Shown: positions 26,655 through 35,741 of the stretch, piece by piece
Layout of the letters: the number at the start of each line of letters is the position of its first letter
Numbering within the stretch: the stretch's first letter is position 1
DNA from: Allobosea sp.
Lineage (GTDB): Bacteria > Pseudomonadota > Alphaproteobacteria > Rhizobiales > Beijerinckiaceae
Assembly (NCBI GenBank): GCA_024231975.1
Contig: JAAEQB010000120.1
Span: forward strand, 124,001 to 188,000
Direction: 5' to 3'
DNA length: 64,000 nt
The notes under the pieces: generated by a model
Seen by the model: only the letters and a program-made list of their open reading frames with translations
Database searches by the model: none
Told to the model about the DNA's origin: nothing
Program-made: the position numbers and the translations under genes

Positions 26655-26767
26655 GTCATCCCGGACAAGCGGCGGTGGCCGCGCCGATCCGGGATCCATT
26701 CCTGAGCCTTTCCGAAAGAGGTTCCGGAATGGGTCCCGGGTCTGCGATCCGCTCCGCCCGGGACGAC
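26655..26767. repeat. Intergenic inverted-repeat element (type 1, variant D)
   Basis: The 337-base gap after ecm is filled in part by an element whose ends are GTCATCCCGG and CCGGGACGAC. An inner palindromic arm pair, GATCCGGGATCCATTCC and GGAATGGGTCCCGGGTC, lies between them. The layout (short outer arms, inner second pair, about 110 bases) matches the elements at 48318, 49322 and 52982. No reading frame is convincing. Confidence 0.6.
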
Positions 26768-26967
26768 AGGCCCTTTTGTGAGAAGGCAAGCGCCCGCGCC
26801 TTCCCCAGCTCTCCGCAGGCGCGAAAAGAGCTCAGGCTTCCCCAAGCGCGTGCGGATGATTATCGTCCCGAAAACGCTCGATTGTCGCCATAGTCCTGGC
26901 GTCGATCGGGTTGAATGGCGGCAGCCGGCAGGGCCGCAAGGGATTCGCTGAGAAGAGGAATGAGCGC

Positions 26968-27972
26968 ATGCCCGCATGGCTGCAGACCAATTTGACCGGG
27001 ACCAATATCCGCGCCGCATTCATCGGCGCGATGAGCCTTGCCCTCGCTGGGCCCGCCGCCGCCCAGACGATGGGCTTCGACCCCAGCGATTTCGGCAAGA
27101 TCAGCATGCCGCGGCGCCAGAGCACCGGTGACGCCGCGACCCAGATCGAGAACAACAAGGGCGCCTTCGAGCCGATCGCGGAGCTCGATCAGCGCGATCC
27201 GCTCGCCAAGATGGCCAAGCCCATCGGGCGCCTCGACATCCTCCTGAAGGACAACAAGACCGGCAAGCAGTCCGGCGCCCACTGCACCGGCGAGCTGCTG
27301 CCGGGCGACTATGTCCTCACCAACCACCACTGCCTGCCGCAGAGCGGCGAGATGACGCCGGTGCGCGCCATCATCGTGATGGATTTCCTGACGCAGGACG
27401 GCAAGGGTGCCAAGGTCTTCGAGCTCGACCCCAAGCCGGTCGAGTTCAACGCCAATCTCGACTACGCCATCACCAAGGCCAAGGGCAATCCGACCGCGAC
27501 CTACGGTTCGGTCAAGCTCGCGGCGACGCCGTCGGGCGGAGCGCCCTCGCTGATGGTGATCCACCACCCGGCCGGCCGGCCCAAGGTGATGAGCCGCTTC
27601 CGCTGCATGGCGACACGCCAGCAGGGCGACGCGGCCGAACTGCGCCATCGCTGCGACACGCTTGGCGGCTCGTCCGGCTCGCTGCTCTACAATGCCAGCA
27701 ATGCCGGCATCGCTCTGCACAAGCAGGGTGGCCTCGCTCCCAACGACCCGAACAGCTACAACACCGCGACCAGCATGACCGCCCTGCTCCAGGCCAGCCC
27801 GCTGCTGCGCAAGATGGCGGGCGCGGGCGGACAGGCTCCGGCTGCGGATGGCGGCGGTTCGGTCGCCTCCGGCGGCGGCCAGGACGATCAGCCGAGCTCG
27901 ACCGAGCGCAGCAGCCTGCGCGGCTCCGACAACCTCGACACCGACGGGATGAACTCGCTGCTGAAGAACTGA
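26968..27972 (+). CDS. Secreted trypsin-like serine protease
   Basis: A 334-residue protein started at ATG 26968, behind GAAGAGGAA. Residues 14-33 form a signal peptide with cleavage near GPAAAQ. The chymotrypsin-like triad is visible: His 121 in LTNHHC, Asp 165 in LDYAI and Ser 236 in GGSSGS. Cys residues flank the His, as in V8/glutamyl-endopeptidase-like bacterial proteases. A Gly/Ser/Gln-rich low-complexity tail (about 280-320) follows the domain. It is predicted to act in the periplasm or outside the cell. Confidence 0.85.
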   Translation: MPAWLQTNLTGTNIRAAFIGAMSLALAGPAAAQTMGFDPSDFGKISMPRRQSTGDAATQIENNKGAFEPIAELDQRDPLAKMAKPIGRLDILLKDNKTGKQSGAHCTGELLPGDYVLTNHHCLPQSGEMTPVRAIIVMDFLTQDGKGAKVFELDPKPVEFNANLDYAITKAKGNPTATYGSVKLAATPSGGAPSLMVIHHPAGRPKVMSRFRCMATRQQGDAAELRHRCDTLGGSSGSLLYNASNAGIALHKQGGLAPNDPNSYNTATSMTALLQASPLLRKMAGAGGQAPAADGGGSVASGGGQDDQPSSTERSSLRGSDNLDTDGMNSLLKN

Positions 27973-27982
27973 GCCTGGCAGC

Positions 27983-28852
27983 TCAGCTCTGCTCGCCGTG
28001 GCTGCGCCCGTAAGGGTTCCGCGGCGGCGAGGTCCAGCCTTCAAGCGTCGCCGGATCGGCCTCGTAGATCTCGACCTTGAGCGGATGGCAGATTGCGACG
28101 TCGCTCGAATGGGTCTGGCCGCAATCGCCGCCCGGGCAGGCCGAGATCGCACCGAGCAGGTCGATCTCGGCGAAGAGCTCGAGGAAGTCACCCGGCCGGA
28201 CCGGGCTCGCCTTCATGAAATACTGCTGCGTGTCGCGGGTGAAGCCCGTGCACATGAAGACGTTGAGCACGTCGTGGACATGGTGCTCGACCTCGCGTGC
28301 CGAGAGCCCCCGCGCTTGCCCCAGCGCACGGGCGAGGTTCGAATGGCAGCAATGATGATAGTCGCCGCCATCGCCGAGCAGCCGGTGGGTATAGGGGTCG
28401 CAGCGCGTTCCGATCACGTCGTGCACGCCGGCGCCATCCTGGTCGAAGCCGTACCAGCCGAGCGTGTCATGAGTGATCGTCGCTATCGGCCGAAGATGCG
28501 GCAGGCTGCTCCAGAGCCGGTCGCCCAGCCTGACATGGGTCGCGTGCAAGGCGCGCGTCTTGCCGCTGAAGAAGCGCTCGTCGAGATCATCAGCATTCCA
28601 GAGATTGAGGTCACCGACCTGCGGCCCCTCGATGCTGACGACCCGGAAGAAATGCCCCTTCGGCACGCGAAAACTGCCGGCCTCGCGCGGCGGCACGATG
28701 ATCTCGTCGCGCTTGGTCAAGGTCTGGCGCGCACGCGCCAGCATCGCCATGTCGGCGCCGGGCAGGCTGCCATTGGGATAGACCACGACCGGCGGCCTGC
28801 GCCGGCGCTCATCGGCATCGGCGGGGGCGATCACCTGCGAATCCGTCGTCAT
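27983..28852 (-). CDS. DUF1989 / urea carboxylase-associated family protein
   Basis: A 289-residue protein from ATG 28852 (GGAGAGG before it). It shows the family core: FRVPKGHFFRVVSIEGPQVG, DLNLWNADDLDERFFSGKTR, then a metal-type set DYHHCCHSNLARALG and CPGGDCGQTHSSD. DUF1989 proteins occur beside urea carboxylase or guanidine-related genes and are suggested to be hydrolases in nitrogen metabolism, but no such genes are adjacent here. It converges on the protease gene with a 10-base gap. Confidence 0.85.
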   Translation of the reverse strand: MTTDSQVIAPADADERRRRPPVVVYPNGSLPGADMAMLARARQTLTKRDEIIVPPREAGSFRVPKGHFFRVVSIEGPQVGDLNLWNADDLDERFFSGKTRALHATHVRLGDRLWSSLPHLRPIATITHDTLGWYGFDQDGAGVHDVIGTRCDPYTHRLLGDGGDYHHCCHSNLARALGQARGLSAREVEHHVHDVLNVFMCTGFTRDTQQYFMKASPVRPGDFLELFAEIDLLGAISACPGGDCGQTHSSDVAICHPLKVEIYEADPATLEGWTSPPRNPYGRSHGEQS

Positions 28853-28896
28853 GGCCTCTCCGCCGGCTCCTGAGTCTACGATGTCCTGGGATCGCG

Positions 28897-29505
28897 CTAG
28901 ACCAGCCCGCTGCTTTTCAGCGTCTGATAGGCCTTGAGGATTTCCTGTAGCCGGCCCTCGCGCGAGCGGTCGCCGCCATTGGCGTCGGGGTGGAAGCGCT
29001 TCACCAGCTCCTTGTAGCGCGCCTTGATCGCGACGCGATCGGCGCTCTCGTCGAGGTCGAGCGTCTCCAGCGCCTTCTTCGCGAGAACGCCGACCCTGGG
29101 CTCGGCCCGCTCCTGCTCGCGGCCGGCGCGGCCGCGGAACAGGTTGAAGGCATCCTGCATCTCCGGGCCGCCGGCCTCGCGCCCGCGCTGCGCCATCCGG
29201 GCCGCGCTGGCATTGACGCCGAGCTTCCAGGTCGGCCGGTGGCCGATCTCCTCCTGCTTGGCATAGGCCGCCAGCGCCTCGTCGTTCATGCCGGCGAAAT
29301 AGTTGTAGGTGGCGTTGTAGGCCTTCACATGCTCGAGGCAGAACTGGAAGAACTTGCCTTCCTTGCCGCGCCCCATCGGCGCGCGGAATTCGCCCACCTT
29401 CGTGCAACCCGGATGGTCGCAAAGACGCGCATCGGCCTCGACCACCTCTTCCGCCTCGGAAGGGCCGATCCTGATCCGGTCGAAAAGGCGCGAGCTGAAG
29501 TTCAT
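28897..29505 (-). CDS. J-domain (DnaJ-like) protein
   Basis: A 202-residue protein with a C-terminal J domain: AIKARYKELVKRFHPDANGG includes the HPD signature with His 172. The N-terminal 130 residues carry CDHPGCTKVGEFRAP and FFQFCLEHVKAYNATYNYFA, a conserved cysteine/histidine module of this alphaproteobacterial family. It is a DnaK co-chaperone candidate. In rhizobia this gene is commonly beside bolA; here an M14 peptidase gene lies between them. The start at 29505 begins the conserved MNFSSRLFDRIRI. Confidence 0.88.
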   Translation of the reverse strand: MNFSSRLFDRIRIGPSEAEEVVEADARLCDHPGCTKVGEFRAPMGRGKEGKFFQFCLEHVKAYNATYNYFAGMNDEALAAYAKQEEIGHRPTWKLGVNASAARMAQRGREAGGPEMQDAFNLFRGRAGREQERAEPRVGVLAKKALETLDLDESADRVAIKARYKELVKRFHPDANGGDRSREGRLQEILKAYQTLKSSGLV

Positions 29506-29681
29506 CGTCTCATGGTTATGCGGGTGGAACGCTGCGCCGACAAGCCGACTGCTGCGCGGATCGCTCCGCGCCTGCAGCAAGCCGATCGCTTCGGCGGCAG
29601 CTTGACCCTGATTGCTTAAGGAACCCGGCTCAGCCGAAGCGGCCGAGACAACCCCCTAGATAGTGTTTCCACGCTTCAAAC

Positions 29682-31316
29682 TCAACGACCGCAGGCCACA
29701 TCGCCCCCGGCCGCGAGCGCAAGCTTCGTCCCGCGAGGTACGCGATAGATCGGCGCCTCGCCGGAAGCCGGCGCAGTCTCGACCACCCCGACGCCGACAT
29801 GAGAGCCCGGAGAATCCGGCTCCAATGAGGCGGCGATCACATTGGCCCCCATCTGCGTCATCGGCACGAACACGGCATTGGCCGGCACATCCATCCGACG
29901 CGGCCGAAGTTCGACCTTCACCGCCTGATCCGGATTGATGTTCTCGCGATCGATCTTCTTCACCGGCCCCTTCTGTTCGACCATGAAGGCCTCGACCTCG
30001 AGCGTCACCGGCCCGGCGAGCGCGCAGCTTGCAATGCCCTTGAGCCTGAGTGCATCGAGTGCCGCCTGCCCTGCCGGCAGGACGAGATAGCCCTCCGGCC
30101 GCGCCCGCCGGCTGGTCACCGTGACCTTGCGCGAGTCGCGGAACTCGACCGGGGTCGGCATGTCGGCCCCGCTCGCCGGATCGACCAGCGGAATTGCGAC
30201 CGTCTCGGTGGCGATGCGATGGGCGACGATCAGCTCGCCCTGGTTGGCGGCCAGTTCCGCCCGCGCCGCCTTCACCGCCGCCTGCACAGCCTTGTCATTG
30301 GCTGCGACCGTGTCGAGCACGGAACGCGCGATGACATAATGGGTGGCGATGCGGCGCTCCAGGTTCTCCAGCTGCAAGCCGACGCCGCGCGTCTCGATCA
30401 GGAAGGAGACCGCGCCGGAGAGCCCGAACAGATTGCGCGCTATGCCCGGCGCATTGCCGCCCATGGAGACCAGCTTGTCGTCCTTGCGGTAGCTGGTGGT
30501 GAAGTACCAGAACGAAGTCAGCCCCTTCTCCGCCATCGCCTTCTCCATGGCGGGCTTGACCAGTTCGGCAGCGATCTGCGTCGTCGGGGCCGGCACCGCC
30601 GGATTGGTGGCGTAGAGGATCATCGCGTCGGCGGCATTGAGCCCGCCGAACTTCTCCAGCCAGCGATTGGCCACCGAGAATTCGTGGACGTCGACGATCA
30701 CGTCCGGAGGCAGTTCGGCGAGCTTGGCATGCAGCGCCTTGGTCTCCGGCAAGGTCAGCAGCAGATGGTCGCGGTTGAGGTCGAAGCCGCTGGCGCCCGG
30801 CCGCTTGTCGGCGGCTGCGCCATCGGGATTGCTGCGCGGCACGATCACCACGACGAGCTTGTCGAGCACTGCGCCGAGATCGCCCAGTGCCAGATCATGC
30901 GCCAGGGCCAGCATCGCCTCGGCGCCGGCCGGCTCGTTACCATGCTGCTGGCCGACGAACCAGACGACCGGGCGTCCGAGCGCCTTCAGCACGGCAGGGT
31001 CCTTCAGCCCCTCCTTCGAGAAGATGAGGTAAGGCAGATCGCGCCCCTGCTGCGACTTTCCGAGCGAGCCGAGCACGACACGGCCAGGAGCCTTGGCCGC
31101 GAGATCGGCGACGAAAGCTTCAAGCTCAGCCTGTGTCGTCAGGCCGGGCGTGCCGCGCGTCAGCGCCGGTGTCGCCAGCGGGATCGGCACCGGCTTGTAG
31201 CGCGCCAGCACCGCCTCGCTCTGCTTGTAATCGGCGACGCGCCCTTCATCCTGCGCCAGCGCGGGCGTTGCGGCGAGAGAAAGCGCCAGAGCGAGCATGC
31301 GCCAGATCGTCATCAT
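29682..31316 (-). CDS. Periplasmic M14 zinc carboxypeptidase-like protein
   Basis: A 544-residue secreted peptidase. ATG 31316, with CGGAGG six bases upstream, starts a signal peptide ending TPALAQ. The zinc motif HxxE is seen as His 125 and Glu 128 in QQHGNEPAG, followed by RSNPDGAAADKRPGASGFDL and NRD, and later DVHEF. The last ~180 residues are an extra beta-rich domain found in larger family members. It may trim peptides or peptidoglycan stem peptides in the periplasm. Confidence 0.85.
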   Translation of the reverse strand: MMTIWRMLALALSLAATPALAQDEGRVADYKQSEAVLARYKPVPIPLATPALTRGTPGLTTQAELEAFVADLAAKAPGRVVLGSLGKSQQGRDLPYLIFSKEGLKDPAVLKALGRPVVWFVGQQHGNEPAGAEAMLALAHDLALGDLGAVLDKLVVVIVPRSNPDGAAADKRPGASGFDLNRDHLLLTLPETKALHAKLAELPPDVIVDVHEFSVANRWLEKFGGLNAADAMILYATNPAVPAPTTQIAAELVKPAMEKAMAEKGLTSFWYFTTSYRKDDKLVSMGGNAPGIARNLFGLSGAVSFLIETRGVGLQLENLERRIATHYVIARSVLDTVAANDKAVQAAVKAARAELAANQGELIVAHRIATETVAIPLVDPASGADMPTPVEFRDSRKVTVTSRRARPEGYLVLPAGQAALDALRLKGIASCALAGPVTLEVEAFMVEQKGPVKKIDRENINPDQAVKVELRPRRMDVPANAVFVPMTQMGANVIAASLEPDSPGSHVGVGVVETAPASGEAPIYRVPRGTKLALAAGGDVACGR

Positions 31317-31410
31317 CGCCGCCTCCGACAGAAAGACGCGTTCCCGCCCTGCCTGCCAGCGACTATGAGACTGCCTCGGAACCCGAGCAAGCAACCTGAG
31401 AGAAACCCGC

Positions 31411-31683
31411 ATGCCGACCATGGCCGACCGGATCGCCGGCAAGCTGACCACGCAGCTGACACCCGAGCACCTCAAGGTGATCGACGAATCCCACCAGCAT
31501 CACGGCCATGCCGGCTGGCGTGAGGGTGGCGAGACGCATTTCCGCGTCGAGATCGTCTCGCTTGCCTTCGCCGGCAAGAGCCGGCTGGAGCGCCATCGCC
31601 TGGTCAATGCCGCGCTCTCCGAGGAGCTGGCCAGCGGCGTGCATGCGCTGGCGATCGCGGCGCGGGCGCCAGGCGAGCGGTGA
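31411..31683 (+). CDS. BolA family protein
   Basis: A 90-residue BolA-fold protein with the signature HHGHAGWREGGETHFRVEIV and the helix-turn-helix-like KSRLERHRLVNAALSEEL. BolA proteins work with monothiol glutaredoxins in iron-sulfur cluster handling and in stress response. The conserved His residues for cluster sharing (near 29-34 and 63) are present. It converges with the MFS gene, with only 3 bases between the stop codons. Confidence 0.9.
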   Translation: MPTMADRIAGKLTTQLTPEHLKVIDESHQHHGHAGWREGGETHFRVEIVSLAFAGKSRLERHRLVNAALSEELASGVHALAIAARAPGER

Positions 31684-31686
31684 GCC

Positions 31687-32880
31687 TCAGGCGGCTTTCC
31701 GTTCTGGCGCGGCCAGATAGATCGCGGTCGAGACCAGCAGCAGCGCCGCAAAAACCCAGTGCATGTTGGCGAAGGCCAACGCCGCGCCCTGCCCCGCGGC
31801 GCGCTGCGCCGCCACGAACCAGCCGGAGCCCCATTGGATCAGCCCGGCTCCGGCGATGAACAGGAAATTGACGAAGGTCATGCCGCGCCCGACCAGATGA
31901 TCGGGGAAGAACTCGCGCGCATGCGCCATCAGGATCGCATAGGTAAAACCGGTGCCTCCGATGATCGCAAAGAGCAGGATGGCACCGGCCAGCGATTGGG
32001 CGCCGACCAGCGCGAGGAGCGCGAACGCGCCCCCGGTTGCCGCAGTTCCCCAGGCGACCAGCGCCTTGCTGCGGCCGGCCCGCTTCTGCAGCGCGCCGTA
32101 GACGAAGGCGCCGACGACCATCATCGTCGCCATGCCCAGCGCCGCATGGCCGGCAGCGATGCCGTCGAGCCCATGCACCTGCGTCATGTAAGGCGCGATC
32201 CACAGGCCACGCGCCGTCGCGATGATCGCGTAGCCGACGAGCGTAATCGGCGCGAGCAGCCAGAGCGGCCCGATCGCGATGATGCTCTTCAGCCCCTGCA
32301 GCAGCCCTTCATGTCGGCCCGAGGGATCGGTCACCGGCGGTGGGTCGCGCACCAGCGCCCCTGCCAGGATCGTGGCAAACAGGAAAGCCACGGCGAAGGC
32401 GAGCATGGTCGGGCGCCAGCCATAGGCCTGCGCCGCCAGGGCCAGCGGCGCGGCGCCGACGAGATTGCCCAGCGAACCGAGGCCGATGAAGATCGAGGTC
32501 AAAAGGCCGAAGCGCGCCGGCGCCTCCGTCCGGGCGAACAGATAGAGCGACGACATGAAGATCGGCGAGCAGCCGATCCCGACCAGCGCCATCGCCGCCG
32601 TGGCGGTGTTGGCGTTGCCGGCCTGCGCGAACAGGAAGGCGCCGACGCTGCCGATCGCCATGGTCACCGCCACCGTCCGGCGCGGCCCGAGCCGATCGAG
32701 CGCCCAGCCGACCGGAAACTGCGCCAGCGCGAAGGCGATGAACCACGAAGCTCCGAGCAGGCCGAACTCGGCCGGCCCGATGCCGAGGTCCCCCATCACC
32801 GGCGCAGCGATCACGCTCAGGAAGGAGCGATAGAAGATCGACAGCACATAGGCCGGCAGCAGCGCGAAGAAGATGATCAC
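31687..32880 (-). CDS. MFS transporter
   Basis: A 397-residue major facilitator with twelve helices, starting at GTG 32880 behind GGAGGGG. It opens with MIIFFALLPAYVLSIFYRSF and has the loop motif GWALDRLGPRRTVAV between helices 2 and 3. The branch resembles nitrate/cyanate-like or general metabolite transporters of the GalP-unrelated MFS_1 group, and no specific substrate is evident. It is separated by 61 bases from the thiolase gene downstream on the plus coordinate. Confidence 0.83.
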   Translation of the reverse strand: MIIFFALLPAYVLSIFYRSFLSVIAAPVMGDLGIGPAEFGLLGASWFIAFALAQFPVGWALDRLGPRRTVAVTMAIGSVGAFLFAQAGNANTATAAMALVGIGCSPIFMSSLYLFARTEAPARFGLLTSIFIGLGSLGNLVGAAPLALAAQAYGWRPTMLAFAVAFLFATILAGALVRDPPPVTDPSGRHEGLLQGLKSIIAIGPLWLLAPITLVGYAIIATARGLWIAPYMTQVHGLDGIAAGHAALGMATMMVVGAFVYGALQKRAGRSKALVAWGTAATGGAFALLALVGAQSLAGAILLFAIIGGTGFTYAILMAHAREFFPDHLVGRGMTFVNFLFIAGAGLIQWGSGWFVAAQRAAGQGAALAFANMHWVFAALLLVSTAIYLAAPERKAA

Positions 32881-32941
32881 GCCGCCCCTCCGGCCAATTT
32901 CTGGATGACCGCCGACGTGAGTTCGTCGGCAGCCCCTCGCC

Positions 32942-34111
32942 TCACTTCACCCGCTCGAGCACCGAGACGTAGTTCGCGACCGCAGCGCCACCCATGTTGA
33001 AGATGCCCCCGAGGCGGGCATCCTTCACCTGCATGCCCTCCGGCGCCTCGCCGACGAGCTGCATGGCGCTGAGCACATGCATGGAGACGCCGGTCGCGCC
33101 GATCGGATGGCCCTTGGCCTTGAGACCGCCGGAGACATTGACCGGCAGCTTGCCGTCCTTTTGCGTCCAGCCTTCCTTGATGGCGCGGGCACCGTCGCCT
33201 TCCTTGGTCAGGCCCATCGCCTCGTATTCGAGCAGCTCGGCGATGGTGAAGCAGTCATGCGTCTCGACGAAGGAGAGGTCCTCGATCGCGACACCGGCCT
33301 GCGCCAGCGCGTTCTGCCAGGCGCGCGCGCCGGCTTCGAACTTCAGGATGTCGCGGCGCGACAGGGGCAGGAAGTCCTGGACATGGGCCATGCCGCGGAA
33401 GCCGACGGCGCGGCGCATGCTCTTGGCGGTCTCTTCATCGGCGAGCACGAGTGCGGCGGCGCCGTCCGAGACCAGCGAGCAGTCGGTGCGCTTCAGCGGG
33501 CCGGCGACGTAAGGATTCTTCTCGCTCTCGTCGCGGCAGAAGGCGTAGCCGAGATCCTTGCGCATCTGGGCGTAGGGGTTGTCGACGCCGTTCTTGTGGT
33601 TCTTCGCGGCGATCATGGCGAGCGCGTCCGACTGGTCGCCATGGCGCTGGAAATAGGACGAGGCGATCTTGCCGAAGACGCCGGCGAAGCCGCCCTGAAC
33701 ATCGCTCTCCTGCGCAAGATAGGAGGCCTTCAGCAGATTCTTGCCGATCTCCGGCCCAGGCGTCGTGGTCATCTGCTCGACGCCGACGACCAGCACCACC
33801 TTGGCGGCGCCGGCCCTGATGGCGCGCACGCCCTGATGCACCGCGGCCGAGCCGGTGGCGCAGGCGTTCTCGACGCGCGTCGCCGGCTTGAAGCGCAGCG
33901 CCGGGTCGGCCTGCAGCACGAGCGAGGCGGTGAAGTCCTGGGCCGAGAAGCCGGCGTTGAAATGGCCGAGCACGATCTCGTCGACTTGGTCGGCAGTGAT
34001 GCCGGCATCGACCAGCGCATCGGTGGCGACGCGGACGATCAGGCTCTCGACCGTCTCGGTGTCCTGCTTGCCGAAGGGGGTGTGTGCCCAGCCGACGATT
34101 GCAGCGCTCAT
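32942..34111 (-). CDS. Thiolase-family acetyl-CoA acetyltransferase (SCP-x-like)
   Basis: A 389-residue thiolase from ATG 34111 (GAGGAGAAGG ahead). Cys 84 in ENACATGSAAVH is the acylated nucleophile. The second half has HDCFTIAELLEYEAMGL and GLKAKGHPIGATG with the catalytic His. The sequence is of the SCP2/non-decarboxylating thiolase group and not the AtoB type, so beta-oxidation-like cleavage or another acyl transfer is likely. A perfect palindrome sits in its presumed promoter. Confidence 0.88.
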   Translation of the reverse strand: MSAAIVGWAHTPFGKQDTETVESLIVRVATDALVDAGITADQVDEIVLGHFNAGFSAQDFTASLVLQADPALRFKPATRVENACATGSAAVHQGVRAIRAGAAKVVLVVGVEQMTTTPGPEIGKNLLKASYLAQESDVQGGFAGVFGKIASSYFQRHGDQSDALAMIAAKNHKNGVDNPYAQMRKDLGYAFCRDESEKNPYVAGPLKRTDCSLVSDGAAALVLADEETAKSMRRAVGFRGMAHVQDFLPLSRRDILKFEAGARAWQNALAQAGVAIEDLSFVETHDCFTIAELLEYEAMGLTKEGDGARAIKEGWTQKDGKLPVNVSGGLKAKGHPIGATGVSMHVLSAMQLVGEAPEGMQVKDARLGGIFNMGGAAVANYVSVLERVK

Positions 34112-34131
34112 GGCCTTCTCCTCGCTAATGT

Positions 34132-34150
34132 GCAGATACACTATATCTGC
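34132..34150. promoter_or_regulatory. Palindromic operator candidate upstream of the thiolase gene
   Basis: GCAGATA-N5-TATCTGC, a perfect 7-bp dyad, starts 21 bases upstream of the thiolase start codon and overlaps an AT-rich TATA-like stretch that could be the -10 region. This is the size and position of a TetR- or MarR-type operator. No regulator gene is adjacent. Confidence 0.5.
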
Positions 34151-34337
34151 GCCGGCGCAGTCGCGGCCACAAGCCAGCAAGCGCGCATTCCTCCTATGCG
34201 AGGAAAGGCCAACGAACCCGGTCCGAGTCAAGCTGAACCATGGTCCTGCGTATGCGCGCGGAGGCCAGCCCTGCGGTCAGGACATGGCGACCGTACGCCT
34301 GGCCCGGCCGCTCAGCGAGCCGCGCGAGGCCAGCATG

Positions 34338-34724
34338 TCAGTGCAGCTGCTTCTCGATCGCCGAGAGCGCCTTGTCTTTGCGACAGGCCGAGAGCGGCCG
34401 CGCCTTGGCGGAGACGATCTCGAGGACGTTCTTCTCCTCGGCGTCGACCTTCACCGTCATGCAGGCGCAGCCATAGCCATAGCTGCCATTTCCGCTTTTG
34501 CGCCATTCACCGGCCTTGTAGGGCGGCGGCCAGTCGCCCTTCGCCTGGTGCCCGCCCTGCACGGCGATCGTCCACTCGCCATCCTTGTCGTAGAGCGAGG
34601 CATTGCCCGGGGTTGGATTGTCGAGCCAGCCGCAGCGCTGTTCGCTGCCCGGCTGCTGTGCCATGGCAGCACCGGCGCCAAGGCTCAGGATGAACGCGGC
34701 TGTGGCGAGTACCTGGCGGATCAC
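34338..34724 (-). CDS. DUF4087 domain-containing exported protein
   Basis: A 128-residue protein started at GTG 34724, which overlaps the stop of the upstream gene (GTGA). A signal peptide covers about residues 5-24 (LATAAFILSLGAGAAMAQ). The mature part has RCGWLDNPTPGNASLYDKDG and GGHQAKGDWPP, the DUF4087 signature, with several cysteines that may form disulfides in the periplasm. Function is unknown. Coupling to a GH19-like gene suggests a cell-wall or secreted-enzyme partner. Confidence 0.75.
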   Translation of the reverse strand: MIRQVLATAAFILSLGAGAAMAQQPGSEQRCGWLDNPTPGNASLYDKDGEWTIAVQGGHQAKGDWPPPYKAGEWRKSGNGSYGYGCACMTVKVDAEEKNVLEIVSAKARPLSACRKDKALSAIEKQLH

Positions 34725-35677
34725 AGGAAAGGCCTCGACTGGCTGGTGAAGCGGGCTCCCGGCAGCGGCATGCCGGCGAGGCTGGAATCGATCGGCGGCG
34801 CGAAGGTGATCGGCCGCTGCGGACCGGCCGCCAGCAGCACGGCCTCGAACACCTCGGCGATCGCGGCGATATCCTTGGCGTGGTCGGAGCCATTCACCAT
34901 CGCGCGCGCACCGACATAGTTGCGCGCCTTGCCGCTGAAATAGGTCGAGAACTTGCGGCCGTTGGCGAAGCCGTCGCCGGTGAGCATGCCATGCGACATC
35001 ACCGCATAGGCGATGGCCGGCGTCTTCACCAATTCCGGGTCGAGCAGCAGGTTGAGCCCCTGGCCGATGGCGACGCCGGTCGTGGCATAGTTCGACCACC
35101 AGGTCAGCTGGACATAGCCGCGCCCGAAATAAGCGAGCTCGGCGCCGGTATCGTCGTTATAGGCCTTGACCGCGGCGCCGCCATCGACCGTGCCCATCTT
35201 GGCCCCCTTGGTCAGCTTGGAGATCACGCCGCCTGCCGTGATCTTGAACTGGTCGCCATCCTGCTCGGTGACGCGGACGCTGCCGTCCGCGAGCTTCGCG
35301 ACCTTGACCGGCTCGTGATATCTGCGGCCCTTGCCATGGCCGACCTCGTCGACCGGCGCCATCGTCATCAGCCAGGCGCGTCGCTTCAGCATCACGGCAT
35401 TGCCGGCCTTGTCGACCAGCGGCTTGCCCTTCTTGTTCTTGGCCTGCACGAAGCTCGTGACCGGGCTCGTGGTCTCCCAGGCGACGGTCGCCAGCATATA
35501 GGCGGCCCAGCGCACATCGGTGATGCTGGTGTCCCGGTTGATCAGACGCAGCAGCACCAGCAGGTCGGGAATCGCATTGGCGTTGTAGCGCGGCTTCTTG
35601 CCGAAACGGTCTCGGAACTCCCGTTCGAAGATGCGTTCGTCATAGGTCCCGACATAGTGATAGGTCGCAGCCATCAT
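34721..35677 (-). CDS. GH19-like (chitinase/endolysin-fold) protein
   Basis: About 318 residues from ATG 35677; the adjacent ATG at 35674 is equally possible behind GGAG. AYMLATVAWETTSPVTSF places a Glu (about residue 68) where GH19 enzymes keep the catalytic acid. YFGRGYVQLTWWSNY is the family's substrate-groove motif, followed by LLLDPELVKTPAIAYAVMSH. No signal peptide is obvious. Such proteins are phage-like lysozymes or chitinases. Here it is followed at once by the small exported DUF4087 protein. Confidence 0.75.
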   Translation of the reverse strand: MMAATYHYVGTYDERIFEREFRDRFGKKPRYNANAIPDLLVLLRLINRDTSITDVRWAAYMLATVAWETTSPVTSFVQAKNKKGKPLVDKAGNAVMLKRRAWLMTMAPVDEVGHGKGRRYHEPVKVAKLADGSVRVTEQDGDQFKITAGGVISKLTKGAKMGTVDGGAAVKAYNDDTGAELAYFGRGYVQLTWWSNYATTGVAIGQGLNLLLDPELVKTPAIAYAVMSHGMLTGDGFANGRKFSTYFSGKARNYVGARAMVNGSDHAKDIAAIAEVFEAVLLAAGPQRPITFAPPIDSSLAGMPLPGARFTSQSRPFL

Positions 35678-35741
35678 CCATCTCCGTAAGCCCGTCGCTT
35701 CGGGCGTAGGGAGCGACTGCGACAAATCCGTGTCTCGGTTT

